DNA of 64,000 nucleotides from positions 991,501 through 1,055,500 of the forward strand of contig NC_089861.1 of the NCBI RefSeq assembly GCF_036373705.1, read 5' to 3'. How positions within the stretch are numbered: position 1 is the stretch's first letter; each line of letters begins with the position of its first letter. This document shows positions 11,877 through 24,400 of the stretch, one piece after another. A program made the position numbers and the translations under genes. The notes beneath the pieces are model-generated. The model was not told the DNA's origin, did no database searches, and was given only the letters and a program-made list of their open reading frames with translations. The stretch is from Amia ocellicauda. Lineage: Eukaryota; Chordata; Actinopteri; Amiiformes; Amiidae.

Positions 11877-14074
11877 TCTTTTGCATTTATAGCGATATGA
11901 ATACTGAGAGGGATTCCCAAACAGCTCAGATGAGAATCCAGCTCATATTCAAAACTCAAAATAAATCAGCACAATATATTTTAGTGTCGCTTTGAAAAGA
12001 ATAGCTGTTTCAGCTGCCTCGTGTAAATCAGTTTAGGTAGTTACATTCCAGGAAAAACTATCTGACATTTAACGAAGTACAAATTTACATTTCATTAAAA
12101 CATGGTTTAAATCCGTGTGCATGTAATAAAAACATTGTTTTCATACTATTTCAGATCGCTCGGGTTTAGGGTTGATTAAGGTCTAATGAAGAACGCTGTG
12201 TGAGAAATCAGATTGGATCCAGTGTCCTGAATAAAACAAATTATTCTTCATTAGTTTTCCTGGATGCTTTTCTAATACAAATAGTTTTCCGTCCATTGCT
12301 TTCTGTATTTACCAAGTTATGAATTCTACCTTCTGTTTCAATGTAATGATTTATTATTGTTATTATTATCATTAATCTTATTTTTTAAACTATTTTCAGC
12401 TTTATTTGTCATTTTCAATCAAGCCTGAAGTCTACATAGTATCTTCTGAATAATACATAGTTATAATATCTGGAACTGAGTTCATGTTAAGCCTATTTCA
12501 GCACATGTGCAACTTGCCGTATATTGCTTTCTTATTATGACTGAATGGCAGAGCCTGTTTATCCGTGTCCAGGTCTGCAGCAGCTGAAGCAGCGATGCTC
12601 TAGACGCTGAATGCACAAATGTGCGCTTTTAAATGTGAAAACGGTTAACAGGAAGTACGTTTGTCTGTTTTTGCCGAGGTTTCTGTTTAGCAAACAAGCC
12701 AGGCGATGAACACAGATACTGGCTCTCCAACACATACAGGGACACCTATTAAGTGCATGTTTGGTTTGTTGCGTTCATATCAATCAATCAATGGTTTTAA
12801 TTTAGTAAAGAGAACCGTGCAAAAGTTGCCACACAGAGACGAGCAGCACACAGGCTGTTTATCAAAGTACAGATACAAACCATGAGGCAGAGAGGAAAGA
12901 AAAGCAACCACTGGGGTGATCACTCACTGAGCACATCTGGGGGGTCCAGAGCCTAATGGTTGCCTCTCCTCCGGTCAATATAACATTTAGAGATGGCCTT
13001 TCTAGTGCAGGTGAAATGGGACAACACGCCAAACAAACACCGACTCCAACCTCATCCCCCACCACAAACTAAACCCAACCTTTACACAACCTGTCCTCCG
13101 TGAAGGCAATCCTACACCGAGATGCAATGCAAACAGCGCTCACAATTCCCTGACATGAACTGTTAACAAACCTGGCCTGGAATCCATTAAAGCAAAGCCC
13201 CAATTTAAACCTATCCAGCTGAGGTGCTGAATACAGTCAGAGACCCCACACATGCTGCTCAGATCACCTTAACACCCGCTTCTTAATCCAGGATTGCACA
13301 TTAAACACTATGGCCGCTTGGGGGGCGCTGTGCTCACACAGGAGGTCACATGAAAGATCCTCTGATGCTCCCTATCAGCCAGAGAGACATTTACATGAAA
13401 CAAGGGTGGTGTACATTAGCCCAGCTTCAGTACCAGGCAGCAATAACGGTCGTAAGACGCCTAATGTTCAGACTGTTGTTTTGCTAGCAGTTTTTAACTT
13501 TACAATGGGGAGTTTTGTGCTTTTCGTTATTAAAAGTGCAATACGCAAATAGATTGTGATAGTAGACACACAAGTGCTGCTCATGAATTGCGCAATGAGT
13601 GGGTGCTGGGTTTACAAGGCAGGTAACCGCAAACCTGGCTTTATCTGCCCGAATAGACCCAGCCCTGCTCCTTCTCGCCTTTCCTCCACTATATCCACCG
13701 CCCCCCACAGGACCGGAGACACTCGGGACACCCATGCGCTCAGGTGGAGGTGTGCTGGAATAACAGAATAGAGTTGTTGCTTTTAGATACATACACACTG
13801 CTTATATCATACTGATGGCGAATGGTCTTTATGTGTAGAAATACAAGTTATGCTTTTCTAACACACAGCAGTCATTTGTGCCAGGACGGAGAGCCGCGGT
13901 GCTTCGTCATTTGTCACAGTGGCATGAGGCGCTATTTGTGGGCGGCCTGGCAGTTGTGTTCCTCACATGCCGCACCTCTGCGCGTCGGGAAGGGACGCTG
14001 CTTCAGTCGCATCGACACCCCGACGCGGACACACACTGCGCCCCCTGCTCCCGGACCCTGCGCGCTGAGGTGCC

Positions 14075-14133
14075 TGTGCCCTGTGCCCGTGCCTGTGCCC
14101 GTGCCTGTGCCCGTGCCTGTGCCTGTGCCTGTG
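14075..14133 (+). repeat. GTGCCC/GTGCCT minisatellite in the probable rxfp1 5' UTR
   Basis: Alternating gtgccc and gtgcct hexamers are repeated about ten times in a GC-rich stretch about 105 bases before the rxfp1 start codon. In the rxfp1 frame the hexamers read as a Pro-Val run. I treat it as 5' UTR because the signal peptide begins downstream. Confidence 0.8.
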
Positions 14134-14238
14134 CCGCCGCTGGGCTGCTCCCTGCCCCTGGCACCGCGCTTGCTTCATTCATTCAGTTTTCTCTGTCAGT
14201 GCGCTTCTCTCCGCGACTCCGCCGCGCCGGTGCAGAGG

Positions 14239-14284
14239 ATGAGGTCGCAGGTGATAGGCACGCTTCTCCTATGCGCCCTGAGAG
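14239..14284 (+). CDS. rxfp1: rxfp1 exon 1: start codon and signal peptide core
   Basis: ATG with A at -3 opens [15 protein letters not shown]; the donor agag|gtaact ends the exon in phase 1. With exon 2 it gives a 20-residue signal peptide ending near ALAS. The frame stays open upstream to 13822, but those residues are low-complexity and would bury the signal peptide, so 14239 is preferred. Confidence 0.85.
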
Positions 14285-14331
14285 GTAACTTGTCTGTTTA
14301 TGCTTGTGTTTGTATGATGGTGTTGATGGTG

Positions 14332-14382
<51 letters not shown>

Positions 14383-14411
14383 GTTGTTGTTGTTGTTGTT
14401 GTTGTTGTTAA

Positions 14412-14455
<44 letters not shown>

Positions 14456-15161
14456 TACTGTCTTTAAACATATGTGTGTTCGTGAATTGTTGCTATGTTT
14501 GGATTGTGTTGGGCAATATCAAGGCTGTGTTTTAACACAATTGTTACATGTGTAGGGGTTATTGTGGCAGGTCAGTATTACTGGGGATGCTTCCCCAGTT
14601 GCTTCAGATGCCCTGCGCTGTGTGCACACGGTGGTGCAGGTTAAGGCTGCTGTGACACACTGAGCAGAGCACATCGCAGTTGTGCGCTTCATGCCTGACA
14701 CATGTGTTTGGGGAGCTCCGCCGCAGGGACGCGAGGCACCTTTTCCAGGTGACGTTGCTTTTGCCCAACGTGTGATCACTTTACAGTCCGAGTCCGGGGC
14801 TTTAATGCAGGTCACATCGATGTGCGGTTTGCACTATTTTCAGTTTTTGGTTGGTTGGTTGTTTTGCGATTTGCCGTCTGACTTCACTCGTCGTGCTGAA
14901 TTTCATAATCTGTCCTCATTTTCAATAACTTAAATTCGAAAACGGGCAGCTAAGTCTCGCATCTGTCCTATAGATGATATAAATGCAGTGCAATGTGAAC
15001 AGACAACTTGTACCGCGAGCACGGGGTATTAAAGTAAATTAATTAGTTATTACATTATACAAATTAAATTATATTAAAAAATGTACGTGCAATGACATCC
15101 AATATGTTTGACTATGTCAATGTATACTACTGTGTGAACAACGCAGCCATATTTACAATAA

Positions 15162-15201
<40 letters not shown>

Positions 15202-18200
15202 GTTGTTGTTGTTGTTGTTATTGTTATTATTATGCAGAGCGAGTTACATGTTACTCAAGCATTACAAAAGTGCAGTAATACAGTTCAATACACAATTCGA
15301 ATTAATCACTAATATAATAATAATCATTACTATTCAAATAATAAATAATTTAAATATACACTATATTTTTTATGACCAACCCTTAAAAGACCAGGTTAAC
15401 TGCTGCAGCAATTTCCTGTTAAAGATCAAACCGAAGATTATTTTATTTTCCTCTGATTTCACATTATGCTCGGTTTACCGTGATATGGAAATAGCTTTGC
15501 CCCTAGGAGACGAAAACTACCCCTTTCTCTTCAGTTATGCATAACCCATTTACGTGGTTCTGTAGTTTAAAAATCATACGTTTTTTATTATTTAACAGCA
15601 AATCTACCTGCAGAAATGAGGACAGACGTATTGCTGTGGCGGCTATTCCTTCTCCTGTTGGTATTTTAGTTGAATGATTGTTCTATTATTCAGATTAGCT
15701 CTCATCAGCTCCCTTTGTCACAGGATAGATATTCCCATGCAGGTTGTACATGTGTGTCACATTGAAGGTGGTGTTACTATTACATTTAAACACTGTATAC
15801 ATTATACATACAGCACAAGTTCGTCCTTAATGCCACCTGCTGAAGTTCACAGGAAAGTGCAGCACCTGGAAAGCTTGGCTTCTTTCAGTTTGACTTCATG
15901 ACAAGACAATGTGCAGCAGCTTGCATATAAAACGTGGACGTGGGTCTGTTTTTCTTACAGCGATCTTAGTTCACAGATATAGTTGGTATCAAAACAATTA
16001 ACACAAGCTTACTGGTCTCAGCATCTCCAGCTCAAATGCAGAGACACAAGTTGTGTGTCGTGTTGGTTGTGAGCTGGCGCTGAACACTGGGAGTATGAGA
16101 AACCACACCTTAACTGCACAAGCTGCAAACAACACAACCCCCTTTTGCACGAATCCACATATTTCTTTCTCCACTATGGCTGACACTTTGAAATGTCAAC
16201 TTTTATTCCCTTGTGCTCCATGAATAAGATCCACATCCCACCCCTGGTTTCATACGGATCTCAAAACTAAATTTGTCTTCCGTACTTTGCTTGTCCATGA
16301 CGTATTGCCACACAACTGGTTTGGGGCAGGAATGGGTTGGTATGTCATGGAATTCATGCTCAATACTGGAGCCGCTGAGAATCCTTTCTGTTGAACAGAA
16401 TTATTTCAATCTTACGTTTAGTTTTTTTATGAGACTTTAAATTATCTCAGGCCAGGGGCTGTAAACACAGCTGGGACAAGAGGGCCTGTTTCTGTCCTGA
16501 GTTTTCTCATTTGTCTGACTTCATAACTGACTGAGATGCTGTTCCTTATTGGACTGTTGTCTAGCTGTAAACCCTGCAAAGCACCTTTGGGCTCTTAACT
16601 TTGTTTAATAATACTAACATCCTGCTAAGTGTGTTAATCATGTACGTACGCTTGGCATGATTGAAAGTGTAATTCGACTAACCACTCTTTATAACTTTAA
16701 AGATTGAACAGAGATTTCTTGATACTTTATTTACTCTTTACATCTACGTCTGAAGCTGATTTTGATGGTTTTTCGGCTTTGTGCCCCTCTATTCACATTT
16801 ATATTGTTATACTTCCTCTCCAAACAGACAGTAAACATTCACTTAAACCTGTACGCTTTCAGCTCCAGTCTTCCAAGGGCCAGAGGGTGTCCTTTCTTAA
16901 TTGGTTAATTGAAGTGATTATTCACTTAAGGAATCAATGTAAACATTTTTCTGAGGCATAATGATGGAAAGAGACTTGGCAGGAGTACTGGATTGTGTTG
17001 CAGTGCATGAAAATAGGCCACCAGGGTTTTATCATTGATTCCTCTATATGTATTGTGGTGGATTTCAAAACAAAGACCAAATGCCCCAACATGTTTTTTA
17101 ATGTTTTTATGTCATTCTTATGATCCCTACCAATATATATATATATATACACTCACCTAAAGGATTATTAGGAACACAATACTAATACTGTGTTTGACCC
17201 CCTTTCGCCTTCAGAACTGCCTTAATTCTACGTGGCATTGATTCAACAAGGTGCTGAAAGCATTCTTTAGAAATGTTGGCCCATATTGATAGGATAGCAT
17301 CTTGCAGTTGATGGAGATTTGTGGGATGCACATCCAGGGCACGAAGCTCCCGTTCCACCACATCCCAAAGATGCTCTATTGGGTTGAGATCTGGTGACTG
17401 TGGGGGCCAGTTTAGTACAGTGAACTCATTGTCATGTTCAAGAAACCAATTTGAAATGATTCGACCTTTGTGACATGGTGCATTATCCTGCTGGAAGTAG
17501 CCATCAGAGGATGGGTACATGGTGGTCATAAAGGGATGGACATGGTCAGAAACAATGCTCAGGTAGGCCGTGGCATTTAAACGATGCCCAATTGGCACTA
17601 AGGGGCCTAAAGTGTGCCAAGAAAACATCCCCCACACCATTACACCACCACCACCAGCCTGCACAGTGGTAACAAGGCATGATGGATCCATGTTCTCATT
17701 CTGTTTACGCCAAATTCTGACTCTACCACCTGAATGTCTCAACAGAAATCGAGACTCATCAGACCAGGCAACATTTTTCCAGTCTTCAACTGTCCAATTT
17801 TGGTGAGCTTGTGCAAATTGTAGCCTCTTTTTCCTATTTGTAGTGGAGATGAGTGGTACCCGGTGGGGTCTTCTGCTGTTGTAGCCCATCCGCCTCAAGG
17901 TTGTACGTGTTGTGGCTTATGCTTTGCTGCATACCTCGGTTGTAACGAGTGGTTATTTCAGTCAAAGTTGCTCTTCTATCAGCTTGAATCAGTCGGCCCA
18001 TTCTCCTCTGACCTCTAGCATCAACAAGGCATTTTCGCCCACAGGACTGCCGCATACTGGATGTTTTTCCCTTTTCACACCATTCTTTGTAAACCCTAGA
18101 AATGGTTGTGCGTGAAAATCCCAGTAACTGAGCAGATTGTGAAATACTCAGACCGGCCCGTCTGGCACCAACAACCATGCCACACTCAAAATTGCTTAAA

Positions 18201-18362
18201 TCACCTTTCTTTCCCATTCAGACATTCAGTTTGGAGTTCAGGAGATTGTCTTGACCAGGACCACACCCCTAAACGCATTGAAGCAACTGCCATGTGATTG
18301 GTTGGTTAGACAATTGCATTAATGAGAAATTGAACAGGTGTTCCTAATAATCCTTTAGGTGA

Positions 18363-18408
<46 letters not shown>

Positions 18409-18448
18409 TCTGAACACCCTGTACACGTCCTGTACATATATATATTTT

Positions 18449-18493
<45 letters not shown>

Positions 18494-21400
18494 AAATGTA
18501 CTTTTGCATCTGGTGAGTTCATGCTGTTTTTGTGAACTCGCTTCACATCTGTAGTTTATTAGTATGTTTTCAAATACAGATTAAAAACAGTGAGATTTGG
18601 GAATGTGGTGGCAGAACGTTCTGTGAACGAATGTGGCTCATATCTGTGTGGAATACATCCCAAAGTCAAATATATGTTCTCCTAAATGCCTGACATGGAT
18701 ATATTAAAGTTATATATGCACTACAATTCAATTTGAATTTCAGGACGTCTGGGTGATTAGCTGGACAGTGAATGAAATCTAAAAGGTCACCATTAACACA
18801 AAAGTAAACCTCCAAACCCAAATGGAAAATGCAATCCTTATATCAAACTGAAAATGTGCTGATCGTTGCAGAGGAAACTCGATGCCGTGTTTAGCACATG
18901 GCTGGGGTTGTTGTTCTGGGTTTGACCATGATATGCTGTCAGGATTTCAAACAGGCTACTCGTGTATTTCAGTGCCGATCGGGATTCCTGTAGTGCACCT
19001 TTGAGCAAGTTACCTTACCCAGAATGCCCTCTTCCTGTACTTCCCCAGCCTGGGACCCCAGGGCCTCCCTGTGTCTGCTGCTTCATTCGCCCGGCCCCAC
19101 TGTTCTCACATGCAGACCTGATCGATCTGCGCCTGTTTAGCTGCTGAAAACATCCAATAAGGAGACAACCGGTAACTCGATGATGCGATAAATAGAGTTC
19201 AGCTGGAATGAAAAGCAGCAACACACCACAACGCAGGACCGGGGCTGGGATCCTCGTCTCTAGTAGAAAGATGCCTGTATAGACAGGGCCCCTGGGTGAA
19301 TGATAACTCTTACAATGTGTTAGTCTTTTCAAATGTCGTCTTCCCTGCATTTCAGGTGCTCTGGCCTCGTTCGACCTGGCTGGAGCTCAGTCCAGCTGCC
19401 CTCTGGGATACTTCCCCTGTGGAAACCTGACCAAGTGTCTGCCGCAGCTTCTGCACTGCAACGGCGTGGACGACTGTGGCAACCAAGCCGACGAGGAGAA
19501 CTGCGGTGAGTGTGTGTTTCCCGACTCCTGCACAAAGATCTCACCTTGCTCTGCGATCCAGCATGCTGTAGAAAGCACAACGCACATAGCTAGCAGTCTA
19601 CTGGTCAGGGGAGTCTGGTCACACACTTTTGTTTGTCGGCACGAAGTGACTAAAGTTGAAGCTAAACAGTTGCCAACTTTCTGTGACAGTTAGAACATAA
19701 GATCATAAGAAAGTGTCCAGTCGAGAGGAGCCCATTCGCCCCATTGTGCTCGTTTGGTGTGATCAAGGATCCTATCCAGTCTGTTTTTGAATGTTCCCAA
19801 ATTGTCTCTTCAGCCACATCGCTGGGGAGTTTGTTCAGATTGTGACGCCTCTCTGTGTGAAGAAGTGTCTCCTGTTTTCTGTCTCGAATGCCTTGAAGCC
19901 CAATTTCCATTTGTGTCCCCGGGTGCGTGTGTCCCTGCTGATCTGGAAAAGCTCCTCTGGTTTGATGTGGTCGATGCCTTTCATGATTTTGAAGACTTGG
20001 ATCAAGTCCCCACGTAGTCTCCTCTGTTCCAGGGTGAAAAGGTTCAGTTCCTCAGTCTCTCAGTAGGACATTCCCTTCAGACCTGGAATAAGTCTGGTTG
20101 CTCCTCTGAACTGCCTCTAGAGCAGCGATATCTTTCTTGAAGTGTGGAGCCCAGAACTGTCCACAGTATCCAGATGAGCTCTAACTAGTGCATTGTACAG
20201 TCTGAACATCACTGCCCTTGTTCTCAATTCTACACTTTTGACAAATACATTATAGTTGACTAATTTATACCCCCATTTTATGTCACCCCCCAAACACCTG
20301 AAGCGATTGGTGTCTAAACAAGGAATCTTAAAATGGGAGGGTGATGATCTAAATAGATGTACCTTATTAAGGACTGGTTGTGTCAATTAAATACGTCCTG
20401 GTGCTGTAGTAGAAGCATGGAATTGCATTAGCATTTGACTAAAGTCCATTGTGAGGCGGATTAAACACGCATTTGCAATAGCGTAAACTAAAACATAAGT
20501 CGATTCTATGTAGAGACTGATGGGTAAAAAGGATTTATTCTGCCACTTGGACATTACGGTTATTAATAACGGTCGCTGTCCCCCCTTTCTGCTGCACTGC
20601 TTCCTGTGAGACTTGTATTGGGTGTTGATCAAAGCCAGATCTGAACCCAGGTCCCAGGAGCTGTGAGGCAGCAGCGCCAGCCACCGCACCATCACGCCGC
20701 CTGTGATACTGGCATCTGCAAGTCAAATGATTGAATGAAAGCTCTGCAGATCTTGACTCATGAATGGTTTTCAGTTCTCTTTATAAATACTGTGGCAGTT
20801 AGTTTAACATAATAGCTCAATCGTTTCTGTAATGGCTCAATTACTCAATTAGGAACAGTGACTGTCTGACTCTTCCTCCCTAGGCTTTTATCTGAGAGCT
20901 GTAGAGATGCGATCTGTGCAAGTAAACTGCTTGTGTTTCGTACAGTGAAATGAACTTTAAATACACTGCAAAGCTCTCACTCAATGGAAGCAGTTACTAT
21001 TAGCTTCAGGGTTAGTCATTACAAGTGTTTTGTATGCGGTTGTACCCTTGAGCCAGGTGCTTTACCTAGATTGCTCCAGTAAAATCCCAGCTGTGTAATT
21101 GGATGTCAACTTACTGTGAGATATTTTAACAATTGTAAGACACAGTCCCATGACCAATTAGCGTACAGCACAGTACGCTTTAGAGAAACCGAAGGCTGTT
21201 TAAATGCTGTCTGTCTCGCTCATGTATAAGATAATGACAAAGAATAGTCAATTCATAAAAAAACAGTGGTTTGATTGATACTATTTGGTTCTTTCAGTGA
21301 TGAGGAAGTTAGAAAGCAAAGAGACCTTCTTTCTATGCAGTTCAGCCCAATACGAACACAGACTGCACAGAATATTCCCGTAGTTTAGGATGAGCCTGAG

Positions 21401-24400
21401 AATCACGCAGCAGAAGCCCATTAAAAGTAGGTCAGGTCTCCGAGTCTGTGGTTTTGCCCGACTGACGGATGTGTCGAGCCTCTGGTGAAGACCGCATGCA
21501 GCCGGGCTCCCGCGGCTCGGGGACACAAGACCAGCCCGGCGCAGCTCTAATCACTTGTCTTGCCTGTGTAATAAACCCTCAGGTCCCCAGGCGCTGGTCT
21601 CCAGCCCCACAAGGTGCTCGTCTGGGTCTGCTGGTACTTCACTGATTATCTTTTTTTAAGCAGCAGCTGAAATGTGTGATTTTTTCCCTTTAAAGAATGG
21701 GAGTGTCTGTTTAGTGTTTGTATCGTTATAGTGCTATGACTGAAATTATAAATACTTTGTGGCAACATAAATGTGCAATAAAGTGAATGCAGACAGAACA
21801 ACGCATTTATCGACTGTAGGAGGTGTTGTCAAAATGCTGTCAATCAACGTTCAAAATTGATTTCCATAGCTACATTGAAGACAAAGAGATTCACAGATGA
21901 CAATCAACATACGCAGAATAATGCAAAATGATACAGATGAACTTGATATGTACTGTTCCAGGGATGTACCCATTCACACCATGGGAATGAGACACTAGAG
22001 AAGCTTGTGGAGTCGAGAGAGGAGACCCATACTCTGGACGTGTTTGTAAAAGTTTGATTATGCCCCTGTTTTGCCAGTTTGCTTCCACTGTGTTTATTGA
22101 GCTCTTGGTTATGACCAGGGCGCCGGTTCGGTTCGGACTCACTACCAAGAACAAATAGTCAAAAGGGAAATGCAAACGATGCGTCACTCTATGTGCGTAC
22201 TCGCGCTGTGCCCAGGCCATCAGGCTGTGTGGTTGTGTGTTTTTGCGGTTTGGTCACTGGACCAGCGCTCACAGAGCATTTGAACCAGTGAAAGTATGAG
22301 ACTTGGCTTAAACTGCCTTAAAATCAACTTAAATAACCACCGTCAGTGTCACTGTCATGCAGTCTAACACGTTTGCCTGTATAGAGATTACATGTTGCAT
22401 GATTTGTTTGTATATGAATCCTGACACGTGTGACAATAGTCAGCATCACATACGTCACCAGCCTGCTGGTTCTTCAGTGACACTCAGAATTGCTGCGACT
22501 GCGTTATTTTCAACCTCTGCCATTTCTAAGGTCTGTTTCTCGTTAAGGTCACAAGATCTTGGTCAAAGGTGGCTTAACCGCAACAATGCGCCCCTATTCT
22601 GATTGGTTACGCCAGTTAGCTGACGCGCTGCGTCGACAATAAAAGGACGTGACGCGTCATTTTACCGGCATTCATTTTCTTGCTCCATTCACACAGACCT
22701 GTTGCCGGAAAATTGCTGGCACTTAGACTGAGTCCCAAGGTCGAAAACTGCTGGTGTCGAAATGTAGGCATAAACCCATTCACACAACAAAAAAACAGCA
22801 TTTGTTTCAGCGTAAATGGGGTTAATGTGACCAGAATGAAATACCTGGGAAGCTTCACTATTCTGGCATGATAGACACAGAAACAGCTTTAAACATAAAA
22901 TGCACCTTCTCTGCTTCCATCGCTGACTTTTAATAGTAAGAAACACCATATCTGAGCAATATGCGCCGATCCAGGTTAGCAAACGAAGCCACTGCTCCCT
23001 AAATATGACCGTCATCGCAGTGTCTGCCAGGAATTCAAATATATGAGACTCCGCAGTTCCAGACAGCAAGACAGGGTTAATTCAGTGACGGACTAGTGCA
23101 GCACAATCCCTTAACCCCCTTTATATAACCCACCCCTCCGAGACACATGTCCAAACCCCGCCCCACTGGCAGCCCCTGTCCCCACAGCGTCGCCCTGTGT
23201 GACCCGCAATGCAACCCGATCGAATATTATTGACAGCGCCCGATAGGGACCTCATTTAGCAAGGGTCCTCCCACAGCTACTGCGCTGTGTGTCCTAGCGC
23301 TCCAACTGCTTGCAGTGTTTTCCTGCGCCCATATGGAAGAGGAATTAGTCCCCAAAAAGATTAATTATGTCTGGCTTATCACCTATAATATCACACATAG
23401 CCCTGGACAGGAGGGGAATACCCCCCGACATGCCACACTATCATTTTTCAAGTTGTCAGACAGTTTTACCCAAGATGTACTGTATGTCATGTAAGTTTTC
23501 CCCGTGTGCAGACTGTGCCTGCTTATTATTGTCAAAATCATGAAAGGCATCGACCACATCAAACCAGACGAGCTTTTCCAGATCAGCAGGGACACACGCA
23601 CCCGGGGACACAAATGGAAATTGGGCTTCAAGGCATTCAAGACAGAAAACAGGAGACACTTCTTCACACAGAGAGGCGTCACAATCTGAACAAACTCCCC
23701 AGCGATGTGGCTGAAGAGACAATTTGGGAACATTCAAAAACAGACTGGATAGGATCCTTGATCACTTAGTTATTAATGGACACCAAACAAGCACGATGGG
23801 GCGAATGGGCTCCTCTCGATTGTAAACTTTCTCATGTTCTTATGCTTGTGAGGCCAGAGGACGTGTCACTGTGTGCAGAAGTTACACAACCTTGGCTGTT
23901 GAATTCCCCAGTTTCACGATAGCATTTAAATAAGCCGGCACTCTGATGACCTTTTCCCAAAGCAATGAAATGAATAAATAAATCAATAAGCATTTAAACT
24001 CAATGACGGCAGCCAGGTTCTGTAGCAGTTCTGTGCGGTGGAGGTTTAATCCTCACCCAATCCTTCAGGAATGGCCCAGCGGTCGGCACCCTGCCCTGGT
24101 GTTTCACCGTCCCTGTTCACAAACTCAAAGGGCATCCTGGGACAGAGCAGGGAGCCAGCGACTCTGTAAACAGCATCATTGTGTGCTTTCCTCAGAGACA
24201 CTTTTCTCATGAACTCAGTTTGATTTAAAATATGGTATAATATAAAATAAATATTTAGATTTGTATAAGTGTGGGTGTGTGTGTAATCGGAAAGTTAACG
24301 GCCGCCTCTGCTCGGGACTGACGTCCGTTTAGTTGGGGAAGTGTTTGAAAATCACCTCAGCCAGATTCAAAGGAGAGGATTTTAATGGATTTTCTTCTTA

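Larger units (their letters stand above)
6440..13860. other. Intergenic region upstream of rxfp1
   Basis: No gene is recognised. The region includes a possible SINE/LINE tail fragment (7860-7975), a CR1-like LINE 3' end (10303-10506), a TCTG microsatellite near 11545 and a palindromic MITE (11701-11876). The rest looks like ordinary AT-rich intergenic DNA. Distal enhancers of rxfp1 could lie here but nothing proves them. Confidence 0.5.
14285..19355 (+). other. rxfp1: rxfp1 intron 1
   Basis: A 5.07-kb phase 1 intron with donor gtaact and acceptor tttcag. It holds the two triplet microsatellites, the inverted Tc1 copy and the TA/TG repeats. I see no other exon in it. Confidence 0.85.

Noticed and set aside
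13822..14535. 237-residue open frame overlapping rxfp1 exon 1
   Set aside because: Upstream it is low complexity and downstream it runs into intron microsatellites (poly-Ile, Val, Ser). The only real coding part is 14239-14284.
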